From a bacterium (lineage in GTDB: Bacteria > Patescibacteriota > Minisyncoccia > Phycocordibacterales > Zambryskibacteraceae), in NCBI GenBank assembly GCA_023266935.1, contig JAHFOF010000001.1:103830-148912 (forward strand): a stretch of DNA of 45,083 nucleotides, given 5' to 3'. Within the stretch, counting starts at the first letter, position 1, and every line of letters starts with the position of its first letter. The notes under the pieces are model-generated. The model was not told the origin of the DNA and did not search any database. It saw nothing but the letters and a program-made list of their open reading frames with translations. Made by a program: the position numbers and the translations under genes. Below, in pieces: positions 1 through 8,605 of this stretch.

Positions 1-438
1 ATCCTCTCGAGTCTCACGATCGGCAAGACGTCCGGCCAGCGCACCATCGCCAAGGCGACCAAGCTTTTCGGCTACATCGACCCCGATTTCAAGAATTGGG
101 GAACTGATGTGGAGAGCGAAGCTCATGGTGAGACCTCGGTCGAAGTTCGCGAACTCACGCAGGACGCCACTTTCATCCAGATGTTCGGTGACACCGGTCG
201 CCCGATGGACGACATGGTCCTCACTCAGGACCAAATCATCGAGTTCGTCGAGAAGCACCGTGAACATCTCCGCACCGACGGCTATGCCACCTTCTTCCTC
301 TTCAAGGCGAAGAACGAAGTCTTCGTCGCGAGCGTGCGCCGGGCTGGCGGCGGCGACCTCGGGGTGGACGTGGGCCGTTTCTCGGGCGGCTACGTCTGGT
401 ACAGCGGGCGTCGGCATCGCGTGGTGGTTCGCAACTGA
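1..438 (+). CDS. Small GC-rich hypothetical protein, 5' truncated by window edge (family A; ends ..RHRVVVRN)
   Basis: Frame 1 is open from base 1 to TGA at 436-438; GC-rich codon usage; C-terminal half aligns by eye with the 4532..5098 product; followed by a strong terminator. Confidence 0.75.
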   Translation: MLSSLTIGKTSGQRTIAKATKLFGYIDPDFKNWGTDVESEAHGETSVEVRELTQDATFIQMFGDTGRPMDDMVLTQDQIIEFVEKHREHLRTDGYATFFLFKAKNEVFVASVRRAGGGDLGVDVGRFSGGYVWYSGRRHRVVVRN

Positions 439-450
439 ACCTAAGAACCT

Positions 451-512
451 TGGGTCTAGAACCTTAGACCCAGAGTCCCTTGGGCCCTTAACACGGCCCA
501 GGGGATTTTCTT
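451..512 (+). terminator. Tandem hairpins, second with T-rich tail
   Basis: TGGGTCTA/TAGACCCA (451-472) then CCCTTGGGCC/GGCCCAGGGG (477-504) followed by ATTTTCTTTT. Confidence 0.8.
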
Positions 513-525
513 TTATAAAATTTGT

Positions 526-555
526 TTGACAACAAGGACTTGAATGTAGTAGTAT
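526..555 (+). promoter_or_regulatory. Sigma70-like promoter upstream of secE-nusG
   Basis: TTGACA 526-531, TAGTAT 550-555, 18 bp spacer. Confidence 0.65.
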
Positions 556-591
556 TTACACACGCCGACGGGGCGTTTTTTAATACAATTT

Positions 592-774
592 ATGAATAGA
601 TTCATTAATTACATCAAGGATACACAAGGTGAACTTCATCATGTGTCTTGGCCAACTCGTAAACAAGCAATCGCCTTCACAGCGATAGTTATTTTGGTTT
701 CTTTCTTTACTGCTTTTTTTCTCGGATTCTTCGACTACATCTTTTCTCTTATTATTCAAAAGTTTGTTCTTTAA
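592..774 (+). CDS. secE: Preprotein translocase subunit SecE
   Basis: 60 aa with single TM and HHVSWPTRKQA motif; directly upstream of nusG. Confidence 0.93.
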   Translation: MNRFINYIKDTQGELHHVSWPTRKQAIAFTAIVILVSFFTAFFLGFFDYIFSLIIQKFVL

Positions 775-783
775 TTTTCTAAG

Positions 784-1329
784 ATGACCAAGCAAAAAAT
801 CTCCGAAGGTAGACATTGGTATGTGATCCACACTTATGCTGGATATGAAAATGCTGTGATGAGAAATCTAAAACAACGCATCGAATCACTCGGGATGGAG
901 GACAAAATTTTTAATGTCATCGTTCCTACAGAAAAGAAAATTAAGATTAAAGGAGGCAAGCGTGTTGAAGAAGAAGAGAAGATTTATCCGGGTTATATCC
1001 TCGTGGACATGATCGTGACCGATGACTCTTGGTATGTAGTGCGCAACACTCCTCGAGTAACTGGGTTCGTCGGTTCTGGAGTTTATCCTGTGCCTATAGA
1101 ACAGAAAGAAGTTGATGTTTTGTTCGGTCGAATGAATGCAGACAAGGTCACTCATACCATTAACCTCGTACCAGACGATGGGATACTCATCATCGATGGT
1201 CCATTCAAGGATCTAGAAGGCAAGGTGAAAGAAGTTGATAGTGAAAGGGGCAAGGTCAAAGTGCTTGTCTCTATGTTCGGCAGGGAGACTCCTGTCGAAT
1301 TAGATTTTCTTCAAATAAAAAAAATCTAA
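784..1329 (+). CDS. nusG: Transcription termination/antitermination protein NusG
   Basis: WYVIHTYAGYENAV N-terminus, FVG.. and C-terminal KOW region. Confidence 0.96.
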   Translation: MTKQKISEGRHWYVIHTYAGYENAVMRNLKQRIESLGMEDKIFNVIVPTEKKIKIKGGKRVEEEEKIYPGYILVDMIVTDDSWYVVRNTPRVTGFVGSGVYPVPIEQKEVDVLFGRMNADKVTHTINLVPDDGILIIDGPFKDLEGKVKEVDSERGKVKVLVSMFGRETPVELDFLQIKKI

Positions 1330-1336
1330 TTCGACT

Positions 1337-1378
1337 AGTTGATAAGTTGGTTAGTTAGAAAGTTTATAAGTTAGAAAG
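1337..1378 (+). repeat. Tandem AGTTNNNN octamer array (left copy)
   Basis: AGTTGATA AGTTGGTT AGTTAGAA AGTTTATA AGTTAGAA AG in strict 8-bp register. Confidence 0.85.
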
Positions 1379-1388
1379 GCAAAATTTA

Positions 1389-1925
1389 ATGATTGAAATA
1401 ATCTTTGAAGCTCACGGAACCACTTATGACAATGAAGCCAAACTACCTTCTGGACATAATGATGTAGAGTTATCACCCTTGGGCATACAACAATCTAAGG
1501 AAATGGGTGAAAGATACAAAAACGATTATTTCGATGCAATTTTTTGTTCAGATCTTCAAAGAGCTTATAAAAGCGCAGAAATTGGATTTAAAAATAAGTG
1601 GCCGATTATAAGAGACGCACGATTAAGAGAATGTAATTATGGTGAATACACCCAAAACCCGAGTGTGTGGAGAGAAGACGAAAAGATTCATAGAATAAAG
1701 GAGTCATTTCCAAAAGGCGAATCCTATATCCAAACAACGGCGAGAATGAGGGGTTTTCTTGAAGACTTAATCAAGAATTATGAAGGGAAAAAAGTAATGA
1801 TTATTGGGCATAGGGCAACTCAATATGGGCTAGAGAATCTTGTTAATAAAGTTCCTTTAGAACAAATAATTTCTGCCCCATGGAAATGGCAACCAGGATG
1901 GAAATATAATTTTGAGAAACTTTAA
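1389..1925 (+). CDS. Histidine phosphatase (phosphoglycerate mutase-like) family protein
   Basis: FEAHGTT.DNE, FDAIFCSDLQRAYKSAE, LRECNYGEYTQ, VMIIGHRATQ. Confidence 0.85.
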   Translation: MIEIIFEAHGTTYDNEAKLPSGHNDVELSPLGIQQSKEMGERYKNDYFDAIFCSDLQRAYKSAEIGFKNKWPIIRDARLRECNYGEYTQNPSVWREDEKIHRIKESFPKGESYIQTTARMRGFLEDLIKNYEGKKVMIIGHRATQYGLENLVNKVPLEQIISAPWKWQPGWKYNFEKL

Positions 1926-1931
1926 AAATTT

Positions 1932-2300
1932 ATGACCACTGGGCTAGAAAATTTGAAAGTTTATCAAATGACCGAAGCTTTGGAAGTAGAGGTTTATAAG
2001 ATTCTAAAAGAATTTCCTAAAGAAGAAATCTATGGGAGTGTTGATCAGATAAAAAGATCTTCATCCTCAGTTTCAAATAATATTGCGGAGGGTTATGGAA
2101 GATATAGCTTTGCTGAGAAAATTCGTTATATGTATATAGCAAAAGGGGAAGCCGAAGAAACAAAGAGAAATATTATCCGCTCGAGTAAAAAGGGATTATT
2201 GTCGGTTAATGTTGCAAATAAGCTCTCTGATATGTATACTGACCTTCTAAAAGCAATAAGTGGTTATATTAGATTTCTAAAGGATAAATCAACGAAATAA
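1932..2300 (+). CDS. Four helix bundle protein (23S rRNA intervening-sequence / S23 family)
   Basis: LKVYQ..EALEVEVYKILKEFPKEE.YGSVDQIKRSSSSVSNNIAEGYGRYS pattern of the S23 family. Confidence 0.88.
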   Translation: MTTGLENLKVYQMTEALEVEVYKILKEFPKEEIYGSVDQIKRSSSSVSNNIAEGYGRYSFAEKIRYMYIAKGEAEETKRNIIRSSKKGLLSVNVANKLSDMYTDLLKAISGYIRFLKDKSTK

Positions 2301-2307
2301 CGAATCA

Positions 2308-2345
2308 AACTTAGCAACTTATTAACTTTCCAACTTCTTAACTAT
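2308..2345 (-). repeat. Tandem AGTTNNNN octamer array (right copy, inverted)
   Basis: Reverse complement reads AGTTAAGA AGTTGGAA AGTTAATA AGTTGCTA AGTT in strict 8-bp register. Confidence 0.85.
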
Positions 2346-2350
2346 TTATT

Positions 2351-2773
2351 ATGGCCAAGAAAATAACCAAAATTCTCAAACTTCAAATCCCCGGAGGCAA
2401 AGCGGTGCCTGGTCAGGCGCTCGGTCCGGTCCTCGGAGGTGCAGGTATAAACATCGGTGAATTCGTGAAGCGTTTTAATGATGAGACCAAGGATCGAATT
2501 GGAGAAACAGTACCCACCATCGTCGAAGTATATGAAGATCGAACATATCATTTGATTTACAAAACCGAACCAGCAGCAAATTTGATATTGAAAATGCTTA
2601 ATAAAGAAAAGGGTTCGGGTAAACCTAATACTGAAAAGATTGGCTCGCTCTCAAAATCTCAAGTGAAGCAAATCGCTGAAAAGAAAATGGTGGATTTGAA
2701 TGCGAATGACATAAATGCAGCGATGAAAATCATCGAAGGCACCGCAAGGAGCATGGGTGTTGATGTGAAATAA
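2351..2773 (+). CDS. rplK: 50S ribosomal protein L11
   Basis: KLQIPGGKAVPGQALGPVLGGAGINIGEFVKRFND. Confidence 0.96.
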   Translation: MAKKITKILKLQIPGGKAVPGQALGPVLGGAGINIGEFVKRFNDETKDRIGETVPTIVEVYEDRTYHLIYKTEPAANLILKMLNKEKGSGKPNTEKIGSLSKSQVKQIAEKKMVDLNANDINAAMKIIEGTARSMGVDVK

Positions 2774-2779
2774 GTCAGA

Positions 2780-2801
2780 AAGCTCCGAGAGGGGCTTTTT
2801 T
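2780..2801 (+). terminator. Intrinsic terminator after rplK
   Basis: AGCTCC-GAGA-GGGGCT then TTTTTT. Confidence 0.7.
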
Positions 2802-2832
2802 GTTTGTTCGGCATTTCGGGTATGATGAAAGT

Positions 2833-4416
2833 ATGAAAACGACTATAGAAAACCTAGTCAAAAAGGCTCTGGAGAGCGTCGGGGTGTCAGAGGCGAGGTT
2901 TACTGTGGAACACCCAACCAACCTTACCTTTGGAGATTATACGACCAATGCAGGGATTGTCTCGAAGAAAGCACCCGAGCTTTTGGCTTATCTTGAAGAT
3001 CATAAACCAGAGGGAGTAGAAAAAATTGAAATCAAATCAGGTTTTATAAATTTTTATTTGACCAAAGAATTTTTTAAGGAAAGTATCGGAGAGATAATAG
3101 AGAGGGGAAGTGAATTTGGGAAGAATAAAAATCTAAAAGGTCAGAAAACAATCGTTGAATACACTGATCCGAATCCATTCAAAGAATTTCATATCGGACA
3201 CCTGATGAGCAATGCGATAGGAGAATCTATCGCACGAATTTCTGAATGGAATGGCGCGGAAGTGATGAAAGCTTGCTATCAAGGAGATGTGGGGATGCAT
3301 GTGGCCAAGGCTTTATGGAAGGATGATTATGCTTTAGGTTCAAAAGCCTATGAAGAAGATGAGCAAGCCAAGAAGGAAATTCAAGATATAAACAAAAAGA
3401 TATATGAAAAATCTGACCCAGAATTGAATAAAAAATATGAAGAAGGCAAAGAAAGGTCTTTAGAAGAATTTGAAAAGATTTATAAAAAGCTCGGCACCAA
3501 GTTTGATTTTAATTTTTTTGAAAGCGAAGTAGCAGACTTTGGTAAAAAATTAGTTGAAGAGAATACTGGGGAGATATTTGAAAAGGGTGAAGGCGGGGCA
3601 GTGATTTTCAATGCAGAGAAGTTTGATAAGTATCTACATATCCGAGTGTTTATAAACTCCGAAGGACTTCCAACGTATGAAGCGAAGGAGCTCGGTTTGG
3701 CTAAATATAAATTTGAAAAATATCCATACGATAAATCGATTGTGATAACAGGAAACGAAGTGAACGATTATTTCAAAGTTTTACTTTGTGCCCTTGGGCA
3801 AATTTATCCAGAACTAGCACAAAAAACAGAACATTTATCTCATGGGATGCTTCGTTTAACTACAGGCAAGATGAGTTCGAGGACAGGAGAAGTGATCACA
3901 GCAGAGTCACTCATAGAAACAGTGAAGGAGAAAGTGAAAGGGGATGAACAAGTGGCCATCGGAGCGATTAAATATATGATTCTTAGACAATCTATAGGGA
4001 ACGATATTATTTTTGATATAGAGAAATCTGTTTCTACAGAAGGTGACTCAGGAGTTTATCTTCAATATGCATATGTTAGAGCAAAATCTGTCACAGAAAA
4101 AGGAAGATTAATTATTCGTGACTTTGATTTATTAAAAGAGTCCACATCACAACAGGATCAAACTTTGTTAGAAAAAATATTATATAGATTTCCAGAGATT
4201 GTTTTGAGAGCGTGCGACGATCTTTCTCCAAACTATTTGGTTACTTATCTAACTGAAGTTTCTTCTGCTTTTAATAATTTTTATGCAACCACTCAAATAA
4301 TTAATCCGAACGATGTTCCAGAAAGTTATCATAGACTTGCTTTATCTAAAGCAACAGAAATAGTACTCAAAAACGGTCTAGATATTCTCGGCATTCCAGC
4401 ACCAGAGAGGATGTAA
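2833..4416 (+). CDS. argS: Arginyl-tRNA synthetase
   Basis: YTDPNPFKEFHIGHLMSNAIGESIAR and GKMSSRTGEVITAESL; internal ATG at 2833 preferred over 2800, which lies at the terminator. Confidence 0.94.
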   Translation: MKTTIENLVKKALESVGVSEARFTVEHPTNLTFGDYTTNAGIVSKKAPELLAYLEDHKPEGVEKIEIKSGFINFYLTKEFFKESIGEIIERGSEFGKNKNLKGQKTIVEYTDPNPFKEFHIGHLMSNAIGESIARISEWNGAEVMKACYQGDVGMHVAKALWKDDYALGSKAYEEDEQAKKEIQDINKKIYEKSDPELNKKYEEGKERSLEEFEKIYKKLGTKFDFNFFESEVADFGKKLVEENTGEIFEKGEGGAVIFNAEKFDKYLHIRVFINSEGLPTYEAKELGLAKYKFEKYPYDKSIVITGNEVNDYFKVLLCALGQIYPELAQKTEHLSHGMLRLTTGKMSSRTGEVITAESLIETVKEKVKGDEQVAIGAIKYMILRQSIGNDIIFDIEKSVSTEGDSGVYLQYAYVRAKSVTEKGRLIIRDFDLLKESTSQQDQTLLEKILYRFPEIVLRACDDLSPNYLVTYLTEVSSAFNNFYATTQIINPNDVPESYHRLALSKATEIVLKNGLDILGIPAPERM

Positions 4417-4423
4417 TGTGTTC

Positions 4424-4452
4424 TTGACAAATAGTTTGTTTGGGTGTATAAT
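4424..4452 (+). promoter_or_regulatory. Consensus sigma70 promoter
   Basis: TTGACA 4424-4429, 17 bp, TATAAT 4447-4452. Confidence 0.9.
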
Positions 4453-4531
4453 ATAAAGGAATAGAGTTCTTTACTATTCATCCCGCCTCGGGTGAGAGGA
4501 TTCAATGGGTAATGGAGCCCAAGGAGAAACA

Positions 4532-5098
4532 ATGGCTTGGATGACTCAGGATTGGACGATGGGGCAGTTGAACGCTCTCGTCAAGAAGATCGGCGAGAAG
4601 AACGCCCATGCGATTCTCGGAGACAAGGTGAAGTTTTCGATCGTGTTTGAGACGGTTGCTTCAACCCTCCTCACCCTTCTCCGCACGGTGAGGATGCCTG
4701 CCCAACCGGCAGTCACCACCTCGAAGCAGTATTTTGCAGAAGCTGGGGCCAAGTGGTTCGGGAACAATTTTGAGAGCCAGTTCCTTGGCCTCGAAGTTCC
4801 CGTCACCGATGTGGCCGAGCTTGCTGTAAGGAAGCTCGAGCAGTCGTCACTCGATGCTCCCATCCTCACCGAGCTGGGGGACAAGGCGGAAACATCGGTA
4901 TCCCAATTCAAGCAGTTCCTTGCGGACAACCGCGGGAGCACCGAGTGGTTCATCTTTTACCTTCGTGGTAAGGATGGTCGACTCTGGGCTGTGTCGGCGA
5001 GCTGGGTCGCCGACGGCGGCGGTTGGTACTTGGGCGCGCGCTCCGTCGAGAGTCCGGGCAGGGGGGGTGCGGGCGACCGGGTGGTTTCTCGCAACTGA
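4532..5098 (+). CDS. Small GC-rich hypothetical protein (family A paralog, ends ..GDRVVSRN)
   Basis: AAGGAG upstream of ATG 4532; own promoter and terminator; C-terminal half similar to the CDS at 1..438. Confidence 0.8.
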   Translation: MAWMTQDWTMGQLNALVKKIGEKNAHAILGDKVKFSIVFETVASTLLTLLRTVRMPAQPAVTTSKQYFAEAGAKWFGNNFESQFLGLEVPVTDVAELAVRKLEQSSLDAPILTELGDKAETSVSQFKQFLADNRGSTEWFIFYLRGKDGRLWAVSASWVADGGGWYLGARSVESPGRGGAGDRVVSRN

Positions 5099-5116
5099 CC
5101 CTTTGACCTCGCCTTG

Positions 5117-5138
5117 CCCCGCCGTTAGGACGGGGTAA
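5117..5138. repeat. CCCCG..CGGGGTAAA mini-hairpin
   Basis: CCCCGCCGTTAGGACGGGGTAAA. Confidence 0.7.
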
Positions 5139-5162
5139 AGCGAGAGACCCTAAGAAGGTCAC

Positions 5163-5192
5163 AGAGCGCTTCGCAAGGAGCGCTCTTTTTCT
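5163..5192 (+). terminator. Intrinsic terminator
   Basis: AGAGCGCT-TCGCAAGG-AGCGCTCT then TTTTC. Confidence 0.9.
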
Positions 5193-5230
5193 TTGGCAAA
5201 AATTGTTTGAAATGCTAAGATTCAAGAACA

Positions 5231-8200
5231 ATGCCTGAAGATAAAGGGCCAACTACCGAAAGTAGGCAAAACAATAGTCGTTCCCAAAGAGAAGAAAAAA
5301 TACTTCAATTTTGGAAAGACCGTAATATATTTCAAAAAACTCTTGAGAAGAAATCTTCGGCAGGTGACTTTATTTTCTTCGAAGGCCCCCCAACAGCGAA
5401 CGGCAAGCCGGGCATTCATCATCTCGAAGCGCGAGCTTTTAAGGATGTTATCCCTCGATACAAAACCATGCGTGGATACCACGTGAACAGAAAAGCTGGT
5501 TGGGATACTCATGGACTCCCAGTAGAAATTCAAGCAGAAAAAACTCTAGGTTTAAAATCCAAGAAAGAAATAGAAGAATTCGGCGTAGCCAAGTTTAATG
5601 CTGAATGTAAAAGAAGCGTGGGGGAATACATTGATTTGTGGAGGGACTTTACTCGACGCATCGGGTATTGGGTGAACATGGATGATGCGTATTTTACTTA
5701 TCATAATTCATACATTGAATCTGTTTGGAAAATTTTGGCTCATGTCGAAAAGAGAAAACTTTTATACAAAGATTATAAAGTGGTTCCTTGGTGTCCGAGG
5801 TGTGGGACTGGACTTTCTTCTCATGAACTCGCTCAAGGTTATCAAGATGTGAAGGATCTATCACTTTATGTGAAGTTTAAAATTATTGGTTTTCCTGACG
5901 CATATTTCCTCGCCTGGACTACTACACCTTGGACGCTTCCGGGTAATGTTGGTTTGGCTGTTGGGCCAGAGATAGATTATGTAGAAATAAAAGTTGGTGG
6001 AGAAATTTTGGTCTTGGCCAAGAATAAACTCTCAGTTATCACCGAGCCTTATGAAATAGTCGCCGAACACAAAGGCAGTGAGATGGTCGGGATGTCTTAT
6101 GAACCGCTTTATCCGTTTATAAAAGACCTGCCTGCCGGCAAGGCAGGCGAAACAGGCAAGGGTTTTAAAGTTTATCCTGCGGACTTTGTGACTACCGAAG
6201 ATGGGACGGGGATTGTACACACAGCGGTGATGTATGGACAAGAAGATTTTGATTTAGGAAACAAAGTTGGATTGCCAAAGGTACATTTGGTCAATCCGGA
6301 TGGGACCTTTATGAAAGGTACAGATTGGCTCGAAGGCCGTTCGGTCGTAGATGAAACTCTGGCTGTAGAAATTCTGAAAGATTTACAAAACAGAGGACTT
6401 TTATTCGGCAAAGAGAACTACAACCACTCTTATCCATTCTGTTGGAGATGTAATACTCGATTAATCTATTATGCTCGCGACTCTTGGTATATAGGGATGT
6501 CCAAACTTCGAGATGAATTGGTGAAAGAAAATGAAAAGATAAATTGGGAACCAGAATATATAAAAGAAGGTCGTTTCGGTGAATGGCTCCGAGAGGTCAA
6601 GGACTGGGCGATTAGTCGAGAGAGGTTTTGGGGTACTCCTCTTCCTGTTTGGCAATCAGAAAGTGGAGATAGATTGGTCGTGGACTCTATTGAGACTCTA
6701 AAAAAATATTCAAAAACCAACAAAAATCGTTTTATAGGTATGAGACATGGTGAGGCTGGTCATAATGTGTCGTATATTTGTAGTGCCTCGGTAGATTTTC
6801 CTGATCATTTAACTGAAAAAGGTAAAAAAGAAGTTATAGAATCGGCCGTAAAACTCAAAAAAGAGGGAATCACAAAAATTATCACCTCTCCTTTTGTTAG
6901 GGCGAGAGAAACGGCTGAATTAGTAGCTAAAGAAATCGGATTGCCGATTGAACAGATTATCCTCGATGAACGAATTCGTGAATATGGATTTGGTATTTTC
7001 GACCAGCAATCACGTAAACTTTATGACAAGTGGCGCCTAGAAAATAATTCTATTGAAGCAAAACCAAATGACGGAGAATCTGTTGGAGAAGCCAAAATGA
7101 GATTCGCAGATTTCTTTTATGAAACAGAAAAAAAATATAAAAATGAAGTAATTCTTTTTGTGTCTCATGGTATAGGATTTGAAGTGATACCCCCAATCCT
7201 TAGTGGATATAATAAACAAGAAACGTGGGATAAATGGGAATCAAATCCCTTGTACTATGGACAGACAAAAGAATATTCTTTTATTTCTCTACCCCACAAC
7301 GAAAATTATGAACTCGACCTTCATAAACCATTTATTGATGAAATTGAACTAGAGAAAGACGGCAAGGTATATAAGAGGGTGAAGGAAGTCATGGATGTTT
7401 GGTTTGATTCTGGTTCGGTACCATTTTCTCAAGATCCAAAAGCAGAATTTAAACCCGCGGACTTCATCTCTGAAGCCATAGACCAAACTCGCGGTTGGTT
7501 TTATACCCTGCACGCCATAGGTGTTTTAATGGAGAAGGGTAAAGTATTCAAAAATGTGATTTGTCTCGGGCTTTTGATGGATAAAGATGGCAAAAAGATG
7601 AGTAAATCTGTGGGCAATGTGGTTGACCCTTTAGAAATGATAGAAAAATACGGTGCTGATACTCTTCGTATGTGGATGTATTCAGTCAATCAACCCGGAG
7701 ATTCAAAAAATTTTGATGAGAAGACTGTGGATGAGATAAACCGCAAGGTCTTTAATCTTTTGGACAATGTTTATGCTTTCTATGAACTATATAGGGATAA
7801 AAATATAGAGGTCAAAGGTAAAAAGATAAAAAGTGAAAACATTTTAGATCAATGGATTATGGTTAGGCTCGAAGAACTTATAAATACAATGTCGACCAAA
7901 TTAGATTCATATAAACTCCTTGAACCAACACGAGCCATTAGAGATTTTATGGACGATTTGTCTACTTGGTATCTCCGTCGCTCCAGAGATAGATTAAAGG
8001 ATGAAGCAGCAAACCCCGCCGAGCTGGCCGGGGCAAGGGAAACTTTGTACTTTGTTTTAAAAACAGTTTCAAAACTGCTCGCCCCGTTCGCTCCATTTTC
8101 AGCCGAAGATTTGTATCAAAAACTGCGAACAGAGTCCGATCCGGAGAGTGTTCACCTAGAAACATGGCCAGAAAAACAAAAAGACTCTATTTTCTCTTTT

Positions 8201-8605
8201 CTACATAAAAAATCTGCAGTGACAGAGAACATGAAGAGAACCAGAGAGATTGTAACTCAAGCTCTCGAAGCTCGTTCGAAGGCAAACATAAAGGTTCGTC
8301 AACCACTTGCCTCGCTTTCTGTTAAACTCGACGGTGCTTATTTGGATTTAATAAAAGATGAAGTAAATGTGAAAGTGGTTATGGACAAAAATATTGAAGG
8401 AGTAGAACTCGACACAAAGCTTTCTCCAGAGTTGATTGAGGAGGGCAAAGTTAGGGACATCATCAGAGTGATTCAAGAAATGAGAAAAGAGAAAAATCTG
8501 AAGCCAACAGACAAAATCGATTATCAAATTCCTGAAACAGACAGAGAGTTGGCTTTAAAAAACAAAAAACAAATAGAAGAAGTGACAAATGTGAACCTCG
8601 TTTAG
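5231..8605 (+). CDS. ileS: Isoleucyl-tRNA synthetase with inserted histidine-phosphatase-like domain
   Basis: FFEGPPTANGKPGIHHLEARAFKD, GWDTHGLPVE, DGKKMSKSVGN; RHGE..SHG domain between LPVWQSESGD and ELDLHKPFIDE. Confidence 0.95.
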   Translation: MPEDKGPTTESRQNNSRSQREEKILQFWKDRNIFQKTLEKKSSAGDFIFFEGPPTANGKPGIHHLEARAFKDVIPRYKTMRGYHVNRKAGWDTHGLPVEIQAEKTLGLKSKKEIEEFGVAKFNAECKRSVGEYIDLWRDFTRRIGYWVNMDDAYFTYHNSYIESVWKILAHVEKRKLLYKDYKVVPWCPRCGTGLSSHELAQGYQDVKDLSLYVKFKIIGFPDAYFLAWTTTPWTLPGNVGLAVGPEIDYVEIKVGGEILVLAKNKLSVITEPYEIVAEHKGSEMVGMSYEPLYPFIKDLPAGKAGETGKGFKVYPADFVTTEDGTGIVHTAVMYGQEDFDLGNKVGLPKVHLVNPDGTFMKGTDWLEGRSVVDETLAVEILKDLQNRGLLFGKENYNHSYPFCWRCNTRLIYYARDSWYIGMSKLRDELVKENEKINWEPEYIKEGRFGEWLREVKDWAISRERFWGTPLPVWQSESGDRLVVDSIETLKKYSKTNKNRFIGMRHGEAGHNVSYICSASVDFPDHLTEKGKKEVIESAVKLKKEGITKIITSPFVRARETAELVAKEIGLPIEQIILDERIREYGFGIFDQQSRKLYDKWRLENNSIEAKPNDGESVGEAKMRFADFFYETEKKYKNEVILFVSHGIGFEVIPPILSGYNKQETWDKWESNPLYYGQTKEYSFISLPHNENYELDLHKPFIDEIELEKDGKVYKRVKEVMDVWFDSGSVPFSQDPKAEFKPADFISEAIDQTRGWFYTLHAIGVLMEKGKVFKNVICLGLLMDKDGKKMSKSVGNVVDPLEMIEKYGADTLRMWMYSVNQPGDSKNFDEKTVDEINRKVFNLLDNVYAFYELYRDKNIEVKGKKIKSENILDQWIMVRLEELINTMSTKLDSYKLLEPTRAIRDFMDDLSTWYLRRSRDRLKDEAANPAELAGARETLYFVLKTVSKLLAPFAPFSAEDLYQKLRTESDPESVHLETWPEKQKDSIFSFLHKKSAVTENMKRTREIVTQALEARSKANIKVRQPLASLSVKLDGAYLDLIKDEVNVKVVMDKNIEGVELDTKLSPELIEEGKVRDIIRVIQEMRKEKNLKPTDKIDYQIPETDRELALKNKKQIEEVTNVNLV
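6127..6147. repeat. CCTGCCTGCCGGCA(A)GGCAGG palindrome inside ileS
   Basis: CCTGCCTGCCGGCAAGGCAGG; related perfect 20-mers at 37896 and 42501. Confidence 0.8.
8014..8036. repeat. CCCCGCC..GGGGCAAG mini-hairpin inside ileS
   Basis: CCCCGCCGAGCTGGCCGGGGCAA, translated NPAELAGARE. Confidence 0.7.

Noticed and set aside
1389-1925. Histidine phosphatase as an inactive pseudoenzyme because RHG reads AHG
   Set aside because: The nucleophilic His and second GHR motif are retained and the ORF is intact; a divergent subfamily is as likely as loss of activity.
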